DNA of 37,155 nt, from the NCBI GenBank assembly GCA_016200005.1, contig JACQFP010000011.1, positions 1 to 37,155 of the forward strand. Reading direction: 5' to 3'. Position 1 is the first letter of the stretch. Each line of letters opens with the position of its first letter. The position numbers and the translations under genes were made by a program. Source of the stretch: Verrucomicrobiota bacterium (GTDB lineage: Bacteria; Verrucomicrobiota; Verrucomicrobiia; Limisphaerales; PALSA-1396). The notes below the pieces were generated by a model, which had not been told where the DNA came from, made no database searches, and saw only the letters and a program-made list of their open reading frames with translations. This document shows, in pieces, positions 1 to 8,185 of the stretch.

Positions 1-117
1 CGCAGCCAACAACCCAAAGCACAATACAAAACCACCACCGACTTCCAAGCTGCCATGGGAGAAAACAACCTCGCCAAAGCCATGCGATTCGTCACACGCA
101 AACGTCCATGCCTCTAA
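1..117 (+). CDS. 3' tail of an unidentified gene, entering from the left edge
   Basis: An open frame enters from outside the window and ends at a TAA. The last residues are basic (AKAMRFVTRKRPCL) and resemble nothing I can name. It lies directly beside the point where the opposite-strand hydrolase loses homology, so it could be the 3' end of a transposase or another inserted gene, but no terminal inverted repeat or DDE motif is visible. With fewer than 40 codons present, the frame could also be open by chance. Confidence 0.3.
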   Translation, partial: RSQQPKAQYKTTTDFQAAMGENNLAKAMRFVTRKRPCL

Positions 118-138
118 AAACACGCTCATGCATACGCG

Positions 139-1014
139 CTGGAGAATAATCAATCCGGCGATCTTTGAATCGACTTGGCCGATCCGTGGCGCGATGTTGC
201 CGCCCAGACTGTGCCCCGCCACGAAAATGCGATTCGCGTCGATGCCCTCCGTTATGCGCAAACGCGCAACGGCGTTGAGCGCATCATCAACTGTTTCCTC
301 TTTCACGGTCAGGCCGCGCATGGAAAGGAATCGGTTCGGAAAGACTTTGGTCGCCTTGTCGTATCGCAAGACAGCAACACCCTGCGCGGCGAGTCCCCAA
401 GCCAGGTCTCGGAACGGTTTGTTCAGGCCGACGGTTTCGTCTCGATCATGTGGGCCCGAGCCATGAACCAACACAACCGCCGGACAAAATCCGGCGCGCT
501 TCGCAGGCAGCGTGAGAGTGCCCGGCAAAGCCCATTCACCGTCGCCCACCTTGATTTCTGTTTCACGAACCGCGTTTGGTGCAACAGCGGCGGCGGCATC
601 GGGCGCGGGCCGCTGGCCGGGAGAAAACCAAAGGCCGGTGACCTGATGGTCGCGATTGAAGACGACCTTGATGTCGAGAACGGCCCGCTCAAATTCGCAG
701 GTGACGAAAACCATCTCGAAACCGGCCTGCTGCGTCGTGCGCGTGCCGAGTGTTTTCTTGAACGATCCGGCTTGCTCCGTCACCGAGCGCCACGTTTCGC
801 GCATCTTTGGTTCGGGCATGGCGTTCTTCATGGTCGCGTCAAAGCACGCAACGGCGCCGGCGAAATCGTCGTTCGCCAGCAGGTCCACAAATTTTTCCGC
901 GATGACTGGCAAGCCGGTTTGAGCTGAAGCTGGCTGGCTCTTCTCGTCGGAGCATCCCGATCCGGTGATGAGTACCAAACCGAATAATGCGGCTGTGATG
1001 GCTGGTATTTTCAT
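139..1014 (-). pseudogene. Truncated DUF3887 / alpha-beta hydrolase lipoprotein
   Basis: Translation from the ATG gives a lipoprotein-like signal (LVLITGSGC), a DUF3887-like domain at about residues 30-130, and the first half of a dienelactone-type alpha/beta hydrolase: oxyanion motif VLVHGSGPHDRDE and nucleophile elbow GHSLGG. After about residue 291 (KIAGLIIL) the family pattern stops and the frame runs on into unrelated sequence up to the window edge. The catalytic Asp and His normally found in the last third are absent, so the protein is probably inactive. A good ribosome site (AAGGGA) precedes the start. The gene is 27 bp behind the YbjQ-like gene and is probably the last gene of the sigma-factor operon. 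The truncation could be real or an assembly junction. Confidence 0.7.
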
Positions 1015-1041
1015 GGCTTTCCCTTTCTCCCACTCCCATGT

Positions 1042-1377
1042 TTAGTTTGTTTTTCCCGGGTCATCCTCGATGACGACGGCCGTGCCGTAGGCGAGGATTT
1101 CCGCCGCCGCGCCCATGATCTGGCTCGTGCCGAAGCGAACGTCCACGACGGCGTTGGCGCCGAGGGCCGCCGCGCGAGCAGTCATCCGGTCGAGCGATTG
1201 TTCCCGCGATTCCGCCAGCAGTTTCGTGTATTCCTCGATCTCGCCGCCGACGATGTTCTTGCACACGGCGAGAATGTCCTTGCCGATGTGCCGCGCACGG
1301 ACGGTGTTGCCCGTGACCATGCCGAGCGTCTTGACAACGCGTTTCCCGGCAATCGTGCTCGAAGTGGTCGTGATCAT
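1042..1377 (-). CDS. YbjQ/UPF0145 family protein
   Basis: The 111-aa product is a full-length YbjQ family protein (Pfam YbjQ_1, once called putative heavy-metal-binding). Family hallmarks are the N-terminal GMVTGNTVRARHIGKDI stretch, a central conserved EIEEYTKLLAESREQSLDRM helix, and the C-terminal glycine/alanine-rich ANAVVDVRFG and YGTAVVI strands. The family forms pentamers; its role is not established. The start is fixed by a perfect AGGAGGTT ribosome site a few bases upstream and by a 4-base ATGA overlap with the stop of the anti-sigma gene. It therefore looks translationally coupled to the sigma/anti-sigma pair. Longer open frame exists upstream but has no family similarity. Confidence 0.9.
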   Translation of the reverse strand: MITTTSSTIAGKRVVKTLGMVTGNTVRARHIGKDILAVCKNIVGGEIEEYTKLLAESREQSLDRMTARAAALGANAVVDVRFGTSQIMGAAAEILAYGTAVVIEDDPGKTN

Positions 1378-1844
1378 CGTTGAACCTCCTTGTATTTGTC
1401 CGTTTTTCTGGTGAACAGTTTCTCCCGCAAAACCGAAACAAAAAGAATCACGCCGCCGGCCAGCAACGCGAGGATGCCGCCTTTGACCAGCCACGGCATC
1501 TGTGCATCGGCCAGCAGCGATTCCACGGCCTTGAACCCGGCAAAAAACAACACGACCATCGCGCCGAGCGAAACGAGAATCCACGCGGCGCGGCGCTCAA
1601 TGCGATTATAGACGTTGATCCAGTAACGGTCCCAGACTTCCTCCGGCGGATTGGCGAATTTGAGTTGCATGGTGACTTCCTTCAATTTTCGATGTTCATT
1701 CCATTCGGTTTGTCGCTCCGGCGAAGCGGCAAGCATCTGCTGGAACTCGGCTTGTTCGTCCGCGGAAAGCTCGCCGTCCAACGCGCCGGTCATCAGCCGG
1801 CGAAAGCCGTCCAGCTCGTGGTTGGTTGGCGAGTCATGTGTCAT
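1374..1844 (-). CDS. Putative membrane anti-sigma factor
   Basis: This 156-aa protein begins inside the stop of the ECF sigma gene (ATGA overlap), the usual place for a cognate anti-sigma factor. The first 70 residues contain a RsiW-like helical pattern (GALDGELSADEQAEFQQMLAASPE) found in anti-sigma N-termini, but the zinc-binding HxxxCxxC is not present. Two hydrophobic segments follow, near residues 87-107 (AAWILVSLGAMVVLFFAGF) and 119-140 (LVKGGILALLAGGVILFV), so it is probably an inner-membrane protein with its N-terminus holding the sigma factor in the cytoplasm. The role is inferred from position and layout; no homologue was identified by name. Confidence 0.75.
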   Translation of the reverse strand: MTHDSPTNHELDGFRRLMTGALDGELSADEQAEFQQMLAASPERQTEWNEHRKLKEVTMQLKFANPPEEVWDRYWINVYNRIERRAAWILVSLGAMVVLFFAGFKAVESLLADAQMPWLVKGGILALLAGGVILFVSVLREKLFTRKTDKYKEVQR

Positions 1845-2455
1845 AGCAACCGATTCAACGTGTCCTTCAAATGTTGCCGTGCGTAAAAGAGCCGCGACAT
1901 GACCGTGCCTTGGGGAATCTCCAGGCGCTCGGCGATTTCGGCGTACGAACAATCCTCGACCTCCCGGAGGATGAACACCTCGCGCTCCTCCGGCTTGAGC
2001 CGCGCGACGGTGCTCCACACGTGTTGCGCCAGGTCGCTGCGTTCGGCCAGCACCGCCGGATCGGCCTGGTCGCGGAGAGCCGCAGCCTGAACATCTTCAG
2101 CAGCCAAGGACTCAGTGGCCCGGTCAAGTTCACGAAAGCGGGATCGTTGCCGCAGATGGTTCAGGCACAGGTTGCGGAGAATCCGGTAATACCACGTGAA
2201 GAATCGCTGTTGCAGGTTGAAGCGCGGCATGGCCCGGTACGCCCGGACAAAGGCCTCCTGCGAAAGGTCCAGCGCGTCCTCGTGGTTGCCCACCAGTCCC
2301 AAGGCCGTGAAGTATGCCCGTTTCATATTCTTGCTGACCACGACGCCGAACGCCTGTGCGTCTCCGCGCCGGCACCGCTCCAAGGCCGCCCGTTCTTCCA
2401 CTTCCAACGGCCCTTTCAGGTCGGTGTCTGCCAGTTGCATAGTTCGTCCCGTCAC
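1841..2455 (-). CDS. ECF-type RNA polymerase sigma factor
   Basis: The protein has sigma region 2 (DALDLSQEAFVRAYRAMPRF, then FFTWYYRILRNLCLNHLRQRSR) and region 4 (LKPEEREVFILREVEDCSYAEIAERLEIPQGTVMSRLFYARQHLK) with the helix-turn-helix that reads the -35 element. The length of about 200 aa and the GTVMSRL signature fit RpoE/SigW-type ECF factors. The outermost start is GTG; an ATG five codons in (base 2440) is equally possible since neither has a strong ribosome site. It heads a four-gene operon with the membrane anti-sigma protein, a YbjQ-like protein and the truncated hydrolase, which suggests a stress or envelope regulon that autoregulates. Confidence 0.93.
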   Translation of the reverse strand: MTGRTMQLADTDLKGPLEVEERAALERCRRGDAQAFGVVVSKNMKRAYFTALGLVGNHEDALDLSQEAFVRAYRAMPRFNLQQRFFTWYYRILRNLCLNHLRQRSRFRELDRATESLAAEDVQAAALRDQADPAVLAERSDLAQHVWSTVARLKPEEREVFILREVEDCSYAEIAERLEIPQGTVMSRLFYARQHLKDTLNRLL

Positions 2456-2643
2456 GAGTGATACACCCGGCGGGCGGATTTATTCAGCAAAAACGTGGGA
2501 GTCTCCCAGCCCAAACGCGGTGCGTCATATCGCACCGGCTGAATCCCGTCGAAGTCGTCTCCAGCGAGGCCGCGTGTGTGGAAGTGCTCACTAGCGCGAG
2601 CGTAACGCCGCAAACCGAAAACGCAAGCCGGCGACAGCCAGTC

Positions 2644-5600
2644 TCATCGCACCTTCACCAACTTGTAACGGATGCCCACGCCGCGTCTGGTGCTGTTGTC
2701 CACCCCCTCGAACTGGTAAACACCCATCGTATTTCCGCGTGTCCTGAAGGCGTTGAAGGAGCCGAACCCATCGCGATAGCTGTGTCCAAAGTTGGAAGCT
2801 GGCGCTTCATCTCTGACCGCATGATTAGCGTCCTTCTTGGCGAACACCTCAACGACTTTTTCGGGCGAGATCGTTTCCCACTCCTGGAGCTGACCGCCGA
2901 ACTCTTCTTGCGTCTCGATCGTCATCATATCCCAATTCTTCTTGCCAAGATGCAACAGGACATCCAAGTCGCGAGCCTTGATCCATTGCTTCAGTTCGGG
3001 TGTGAGTTCCACAAAGGCGGGACCTTGATTCGGATGGAACTCCAGCGGGAAAGGCGGTTTGAAGGACTTCCCGGTTTCCAGGTCGAAGAACACCCAGCCT
3101 TGGTCATCGGCGTCTGGCGTCGCGAGCACCCGCTCGATCACCGGACCAAAGACGATGGGGCGCGATGTTCTGACCGCCTGCCTCACCTGCGTTGGTTGCG
3201 ATGAGGGATTGATGAATTGAACGGCCACCGCGACGATCAGCCAGATTGCCGTATTGACGCCGCCAACAGCAATCGCCTGTTTCCCGAGCCGCGTCTCTCT
3301 CGACGGGATTCCAAGAGCGATGCCGAGCAATGCCGCCGCCAAGATCGACCAGACCAGAAACTCCGGCGGATGGGGAAAGAAACAAAAAGTTGTGATTCCC
3401 AAAACTCCACTCAAGCCGGAGAAAAACAGGGCAATGCCAGCAAGCTGTGAGTTGGCTGAATATCCCACCGGGCGTTTGCCCGTTTCGGCAGGCGGGACGC
3501 TCGCGTTCACCGCACGCCAGACCCGGCGGATTATCCAGAGGTTGAGCGGAATAATTGTCGCTACCGCCAGGAAAAACGCGAAGAGCGCACCGTTGCGAAC
3601 CAGCATGTCGTCGAACGGGCGATTTACGTTGGCCGGGTTGGCGTGGAAATCGGCGTAAAACCTGAAAACAAACAGCCAGGCTCCGCCAACAAACGCATCC
3701 AACGCCAGCAGCGGGAACAGCAGCCCATCGAACAACGCGAGGCCAAGGCCACTCAATTTGCCGCGCGAATTGCGGATTTTATGAACCGCCAGCCAGCCGC
3801 ATACCGTTGAAACAACTGCGGCAACAAAACCGAACTGCAGAATCGGAATCTCCCTTAGCGTTGATTTCAAATCGTTGCCGAGAAACGTCGAAACGCCGAA
3901 CCAACCGAGGATTGAAAATATCAAGACGATCCAGGCGAAACCTACTTTGGCGGCGATTGGGACGGCCTTGGCACGGTCACCGGTTGGCGCCGCGGATCTG
4001 GCCGCACCCGACGACGAAGGCGCCCTGGCCGACCCGGCCAGCAAGCCAAGCACAACCAGCACCACGCTCAGTATCAGCACCAACACGGCGCCGAATAAGA
4101 GCTCATGAGGTCGCAGTTCCAACGTGCCTAGTTTGCGGAGGCCAATGATCAGGATGACCAGCGCGGCACCAAAACATGCGAGTTGCGCGAGACGGGCGGC
4201 GGTGTCATCGGGCATCAGATGTCGCCGCCACCAACCGGAGCGTTGCGGGGTTGCCGACGACGATGCAGGGAAGTTTTGGCTTTCTCCAACACCCGCAGAT
4301 TCAGTTTGAGGCTCCTCACGTCGTCTCCTACTGGGATCAGGTGTTCCCGCGATCGTTTCCACCGCCGGCTTCAACTGCCCCTTTTCATCCAGGGTGGCAA
4401 GCCGATCCAAAGGCGCATTCCAGCCCCGGAACATGCCTCGAATCAGAATCACTGCCAGAAATGTCACGGCGCCTCCGATCAAGGAGCCCACCGAGGGCAT
4501 CCCGAAGTGCGGTGCCACCAATGCCGCACACCCAACCCACGCAACGCCATAAATGCCGGCCAGCATGAACGAATCCCGCACAACGCCGGGCCGGTAAATG
4601 ACGCGCTGACCGTTCCGGACGACCACCACTGGAGCGAACCATCGGTATCTTGTGGCGGCGGACGGCTGCGTTTTGCCTTGTGGCGACGCCGTCGCGGAGG
4701 TTGTCGGCTCATGGGTGATTTCCTCCACCGCTGTCTTCACCTGGCTGGCCTGCTGGTAGCGCAGTTCCGGTTTCTTTTCCAACGCACGCAACACTACTTC
4801 GTCAAGACGCACATCAATCTGAACTTTCCTGGACGGCGGTTCGATCGGTTTGCCGGGCAGTTCTCCGGTAAGCAATTCGTAGAAGACAACGCCGAGCGAA
4901 TAAATGTCCGCGCGACTGTCCACCCGCTGCGGATCGGTTTTCTGTTCGGGCGCACTGTAACCGGGCGTGCCGACGGTCTGCTCGCCGGTGAGCGTGGTTT
5001 GGAGTTCCGGCTTTAGCCGGTCCGAGCCGCCTGAAGACGGGACTCCAAACGAAACGTCCGCGCTTGCACCCAGCATTTTGGCGATGCCAAAATCGGCGAC
5101 CTTCACGCGTCCGTCTTTGTCGAGCAGCAGGTTCTCCGGCTTGATGTCGCGGTGGATGATGCCGCGGTCGTGGGCGAATTGCAGCGCATCGCACAACGGC
5201 GGCACGATGGCCAGCGCCTCCTCCGGCGTGAACTTCCGCGCGCGCAAAAGCAGCCGGAGGTTCACGCCGTCCACAAATTCCATGAGCAGGAAATAGAATC
5301 CGCCTGCCTGCCCGAAGTCATAAATGGTGACGATGTTCGGGTGATTCAACGCAGCGAGCGCCTGCGCCTCGCGCGTGAAGCGTTCGGCGAATTTCGCGTC
5401 GCCCACGCGCTCCGGCGCGAGGAGTTTCAACGCCACGAGCCGGTTCAGAGTCTTCTGCCGCGCTTTATAGACCACCCCCATGCCGCCACGTCCCAGACAT
5501 TCGAGGATTTTCAGTTGCGGAAAATGCGGGGCGATTTGTTCTGGCGGCAGTGGCGGTTGCGCGGCGGGAAGGTCGTCGGTGAAAACGGTTTCCGTTTTCA

Positions 5601-5700
5601 GGTTCAACGCCATGAGACAATTCGGGCAAAGCCCAGCAGGCGCGTTCTCCTTGAGGGGCGCGCCGCACTGCGGGCAGATTGGCAATGATTCGTTGCTCAT
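2644..5700 (-). CDS. Membrane-bound PknB-type Ser/Thr protein kinase with N-terminal zinc ribbon
   Basis: A 1018-aa eukaryotic-like kinase. Residues 9-28 form a CxxC...CxxC zinc ribbon (C9, C12, C25, C28). The kinase domain spans about 60-330: glycine loop GRGGMGVVY near 70-78, catalytic lysine K92, helix-C glutamate E111, HRDIKPEN with D185, DFG at 203-205 and APE at 250-252, so all catalytic residues are present. Between DFG and APE an 18-residue peptide (218-235) is encoded by a DNA palindrome, an unusual insertion in the activation segment. After the kinase come about ten hydrophobic segments in several clusters (about residues 370-820), then a soluble C-terminal domain with no recognised motif. 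It lies 48 bp behind an ECF sigma gene. Kinase/ECF pairing of this kind is common in planctomycetes and Verrucomicrobiota and suggests phosphorylation-controlled transcription. Substrates are unknown. Confidence 0.95.
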   Translation of the reverse strand: MSNESLPICPQCGAPLKENAPAGLCPNCLMALNLKTETVFTDDLPAAQPPLPPEQIAPHFPQLKILECLGRGGMGVVYKARQKTLNRLVALKLLAPERVGDAKFAERFTREAQALAALNHPNIVTIYDFGQAGGFYFLLMEFVDGVNLRLLLRARKFTPEEALAIVPPLCDALQFAHDRGIIHRDIKPENLLLDKDGRVKVADFGIAKMLGASADVSFGVPSSGGSDRLKPELQTTLTGEQTVGTPGYSAPEQKTDPQRVDSRADIYSLGVVFYELLTGELPGKPIEPPSRKVQIDVRLDEVVLRALEKKPELRYQQASQVKTAVEEITHEPTTSATASPQGKTQPSAATRYRWFAPVVVVRNGQRVIYRPGVVRDSFMLAGIYGVAWVGCAALVAPHFGMPSVGSLIGGAVTFLAVILIRGMFRGWNAPLDRLATLDEKGQLKPAVETIAGTPDPSRRRREEPQTESAGVGESQNFPASSSATPQRSGWWRRHLMPDDTAARLAQLACFGAALVILIIGLRKLGTLELRPHELLFGAVLVLILSVVLVVLGLLAGSARAPSSSGAARSAAPTGDRAKAVPIAAKVGFAWIVLIFSILGWFGVSTFLGNDLKSTLREIPILQFGFVAAVVSTVCGWLAVHKIRNSRGKLSGLGLALFDGLLFPLLALDAFVGGAWLFVFRFYADFHANPANVNRPFDDMLVRNGALFAFFLAVATIIPLNLWIIRRVWRAVNASVPPAETGKRPVGYSANSQLAGIALFFSGLSGVLGITTFCFFPHPPEFLVWSILAAALLGIALGIPSRETRLGKQAIAVGGVNTAIWLIVAVAVQFINPSSQPTQVRQAVRTSRPIVFGPVIERVLATPDADDQGWVFFDLETGKSFKPPFPLEFHPNQGPAFVELTPELKQWIKARDLDVLLHLGKKNWDMMTIETQEEFGGQLQEWETISPEKVVEVFAKKDANHAVRDEAPASNFGHSYRDGFGSFNAFRTRGNTMGVYQFEGVDNSTRRGVGIRYKLVKVR
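4305..4331. repeat. Half copy of the GTAGC-ended palindromic repeat inside the kinase gene
   Basis: These 27 bases match the right arm of the palindromic element beside thiE (9211-9237) at 24 of 27 positions. They lie within the kinase linker between membrane segments and encode nine residues around RRRREEPQ, so reading frame is kept. No matching left arm is seen nearby, so this is a solitary arm or a relic. Confidence 0.55.
4997..5050. repeat. 54-bp REP-like palindrome in frame in the kinase gene
   Basis: The element begins GTTTGGAGT and ends with the perfect complement ACTCCAAAC, and holds two inner hairpins (CCGGCT...AGCCGG and CCG-CCTGAAGA-CGG). It is 18 codons long and frame-neutral. 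It encodes kinase residues 218-235 (FGVPSSGGSDRLKPELQT), just between DFG and APE. Peptides of this FGVPxSGGxDRLKPELQT kind are a known footprint of dispersed palindromes in Pedosphaera-type genomes; that statement is from memory and was not searched here. Confidence 0.75.
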
Positions 5701-5748
5701 GCCCGTTACTTACCGACTGGCGGGAGATTGTTACACGGTGGGTTCATC

Positions 5749-6489
5749 TTATTTTCGGGCCAGTGCGGCGGCCAGATGGCGCAATTCTCCGTCCAAGTCT
5801 GCGCCGTCGGAGAGCGTTTGCGAGATTTCCTCCCGATAGACTTCGCGAAAACGCTTCCGCAGCCGATGCACCGCCACCCGCGCCGCGCCTGCGTTCACGC
5901 CAAGCCGTTTGGCCACCGCCGCGTAATCAATCGCCCCGCGCTCCGCCATGAGACAGGTTTTGAGGGCCTCAAAATCACCGGCCTTTCCTGCCACCGCGAA
6001 TTCCTCACGCAATCGGCTCACCGTCAAATCCAGCAACGTCAGCGCCCACTGCTGATCGAAGGTTTCGTCCGCCGCGAGCGAAGGGGTGTCAAAGGCGTAT
6101 CGGCTCTCGGCGAAGGCTGTGTCGAATTGAACCTGCGATTGGTCACCGCCGCGACGTTGCGCGGAGGCCCGCCGCCATTCCTTGCTCATGAAGTGTTTCA
6201 GCGCGACGATGAGAAACGTCCGCAGTTTGCCCTTGTCTGGATTGGCAGAATCAAGCCACCGCTTTTGGAGCAGCCGCCAAAAGAACTCTTGCGTGAGGTC
6301 TTGCGCATCATGGGGTGATTGACCACAACGGCGGACGTACGCGTAGAGCGGATACCAGTAGGCGCGGCAGATGTCTTCCAGCGCCGCCGCCGATTCGGGC
6401 GAAGGCCGTTGGGTTGCCGCCAGCACCACCGACCAGCGCGTGTTAGGAAAGACCCGCGGTGAAAGGTTGGATGACACCTGGCTCGTCAT
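5749..6489 (-). CDS. ECF sigma factor partnered with the Ser/Thr kinase
   Basis: The 246-aa protein has region 2 (WYPLYAYVRRCGQSPHDAQDLTQEFFWRLLQ) and region 4 (DYAAVAKRLGVNAGAARVAVHRLRKRFREVYREEI). The opening FPNTRWSVVLAA and the long spacer between the two regions are typical of the ECF subfamily found beside Ser/Thr kinases in Verrucomicrobiota and planctomycetes. There is no anti-sigma gene; the following gene, 48 bp on, is the membrane kinase, so control is probably through phosphorylation. The ATG was chosen because it starts the conserved N-terminal motif; no strong ribosome site is present. Confidence 0.93.
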   Translation of the reverse strand: MTSQVSSNLSPRVFPNTRWSVVLAATQRPSPESAAALEDICRAYWYPLYAYVRRCGQSPHDAQDLTQEFFWRLLQKRWLDSANPDKGKLRTFLIVALKHFMSKEWRRASAQRRGGDQSQVQFDTAFAESRYAFDTPSLAADETFDQQWALTLLDLTVSRLREEFAVAGKAGDFEALKTCLMAERGAIDYAAVAKRLGVNAGAARVAVHRLRKRFREVYREEISQTLSDGADLDGELRHLAAALARK

Positions 6490-6793
6490 GCGGACATTCT
6501 ATCCAAGTGAATTACCGGAAACGAGGCGGATGTTACAGGGGAGGTGCTGAAGCGACTCCGCTTTTCGGAACGGAGGGCATGCTACTCTTGGCCAGACTTC
6601 CCCCAGCGTCGCTTGTGCAATCCGTCAATAGTTCGGAAGTCAGCGCTATTGAGCCGGTACTGACACTGGTTTCGCGCCACGGCCGCCGTTACCGGGGCCC
6701 AATTCCAGGGTACGCCCTTCGTGCGTGGTTTCTGGCCGAGCGAAGCGGCCCACTTCAGCCGGGCAGAGCGTGTGCACGAGCAGGGACGAAAAC
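6490..6793. other. Intergenic stretch without a recognisable gene
   Basis: About 300 bases between the start of the ECF sigma gene and the end of the DUF1080 gene. It should hold the promoter of the sigma/kinase pair, but I see no convincing -35/-10 pair, no long hairpin and no coding frame with family similarity. The open frames here lack a ribosome site and have no recognisable domains. Confidence 0.5.
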
Positions 6794-7408
6794 CTATTTG
6801 CTCAAATCCATATAATACAAATCCTTGGCCTCTATCTTCATCCCGGGATTATGGCCCTGGATGGCAAAGTGACCGGATTTGAATTCGGCATCGTCATAGG
6901 TCATCACCAGCTTGTCATTGATCCAGAATTGAATGTGCGCGCCTACAGCCCGGATGCGGTAGCTAAACCATTCGCCGTCCTTGGTGAGTAGTTCGGTGGC
7001 TTTTCCGGTCGGCTTGCCCGGTTTCCACAACCAGCCGGTATAGGCATCCCCGCTGTTGCAAATCTGGGCTTCGTAGCCGCGCGGGAAACCATCCACATTG
7101 TCGGCCGGCGGGTTGGCGCGAAAATACAACCCGCTGTTGGCCTTGGCCCCTTGTTCGGAGATCCGGAACATGCCATTCACTTCCAGATCGGAGCAGGTGG
7201 CGTCGGTGTAAATGTGCCCCATTCCGCCAACGCCCACCAGCACGCCATCCTGGACTGACCAGGTTGCTTTGCCGTGGACAGTCCAACCAGTGAGGTCTTT
7301 GCCGTTGAACAAAGAAATCCATTTCGATTTGACTTCGCTGCGGGCCGCGCAGCCAATCATCATCACACCAACCAGTATGGTAAGAATTCTTTTCATGGTG
7401 ATCACCAT
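6794..7408 (-). CDS. DUF1080 (3-keto-disaccharide hydrolase-like) lipoprotein
   Basis: The protein has a short signal with a lipobox-like end (VGVMMIGC) and one DUF1080 / 3-keto-disaccharide hydrolase domain (PF06439), a concanavalin-like beta-sandwich: WISLFNGKDLTGWTVHG at the start, NSGLYFRA, GYEAQICNSG and the closing GHFAIQGHNPGMKIEAKDLYYMDL. Members are secreted sugar-acting or sugar-binding proteins, very abundant in Verrucomicrobiota and planctomycetes. The start MVITMKRIL was chosen because AAGAAG lies upstream; the ATG four codons later is also possible. It stands alone, with no linked transporter or sugar dehydrogenase, so the substrate cannot be inferred. Confidence 0.88.
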   Translation of the reverse strand: MVITMKRILTILVGVMMIGCAARSEVKSKWISLFNGKDLTGWTVHGKATWSVQDGVLVGVGGMGHIYTDATCSDLEVNGMFRISEQGAKANSGLYFRANPPADNVDGFPRGYEAQICNSGDAYTGWLWKPGKPTGKATELLTKDGEWFSYRIRAVGAHIQFWINDKLVMTYDDAEFKSGHFAIQGHNPGMKIEAKDLYYMDLSK

Positions 7409-7669
7409 TCGTTTCACTTCTTTGCAATTGACCAAGTTCAGGCACTCGGTACTCCCCCAAGAGAACACGCACGAACCCACCGATCAATAACAAATCACTG
7501 CCAGAGAAATGAAATACCTGGGAAGCGATGGACGTCGAGCATGATCATTGAGCCGCAGCTTCACACGCCTGCGGGATGTGGGATGGGACCTTTCCGCGCC
7601 ACGATGGTCTGCCACGATGGTCTGCTGCCGAGATACAGCGATTGCACCGTTCGAAGGAATAGGCTAACC

Positions 7670-7840
7670 ATGCCGATGACAGCGGCTCAAACCATCACTC
7701 ACATTGTGCGCGACGAACGGGGCACGGCGGAGTTCGACGCGCAAATCGCCCGGCAGGAGGAAGCAGCGAAAGCATTCCACGCCGCTAGCGGAGAAACTCC
7801 CCTGCAAAAGCGTTTGCAAAGTTCGACTCAATCGCGCTGA
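7670..7840 (+). pseudogene. DUF433 antitoxin with internal deletion
   Basis: The 56-codon frame starts TAAQTITHIVRDERGTA, the N-terminal signature of DUF433 antitoxins, then jumps straight to EFDAQIARQEEAAKAFHAAS and SPLQKRL-like ETPLQKRL, the family's C-terminus. The central part, normally about 40 residues with the helix-turn-helix (IDDTNVKVIEVALDKLA type), is missing between GTA and EFD. The reading frame survived the deletion. An AAGGA lies 12 bp before the ATG. The toxin gene follows immediately. Without the DNA-binding core it is probably non-functional. Confidence 0.7.
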
Positions 7841-8185
7841 GTCTCCCGCTCCACCGGGACTTGCATGTGCCGCTGGCCATCACGCGCGGGTCGGGGTTGC
7901 GAGGCGTGGATGCGCTGACCTCACAAGAAAAGGACCCGACGAGAATGTTCGACGATCAACTGTTGCAAAGCGCCACCCAGCTTGGCCGCATTCTGTTCAC
8001 GCGCGATCCGGACTTATCGGCGGGAGCCGCAAAAGCGATTGCGCAGAGGCAGAAACTTCTCGACGGTGACATTCGCCCGACAGACGAATGTTTCCAATGG
8101 CAGATGCGTTACGGACCTGGAAATCATCGCCAACTCGGCAACCTCTGAGGCAACCATGAACCAAGTGGTGTACTTGCCGCTCTAA
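7837..8185 (+). pseudogene. DUF5615 PIN-like toxin, frameshifted
   Basis: One frame reads LHVPLAITRG, LRGVDALTSQEKD, DDQLLQSATQLGRILFTRDPDL, which is the first two thirds of a DUF5615 PIN-like toxin. The last third (FSTVTFARQTNV, GRCVTDLEIIANSAT, NQVVYLPL) is in the next frame, ending at the TAA. The shift falls at or near the AAAA run at 8031-8034. The first part carries substitutions relative to the usual pattern (for example GSGLRG) and lacks a clear start codon. Position right after a DUF433 relic fits the standard antitoxin-toxin order, so this is a decayed toxin-antitoxin pair. Its stop overlaps the end of the convergent sugar kinase gene. Confidence 0.7.

Noticed and set aside
1-140. 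Transposase tail of an IS element
   Set aside because: Plausible from position, but too short, with no inverted repeat or catalytic motif visible, so not called as a mobile element.
175-927. 250-codon open frame on the plus strand
   Set aside because: Mirror of the hydrolase gene on the other strand; the minus-strand protein has clear family motifs, this one has none.
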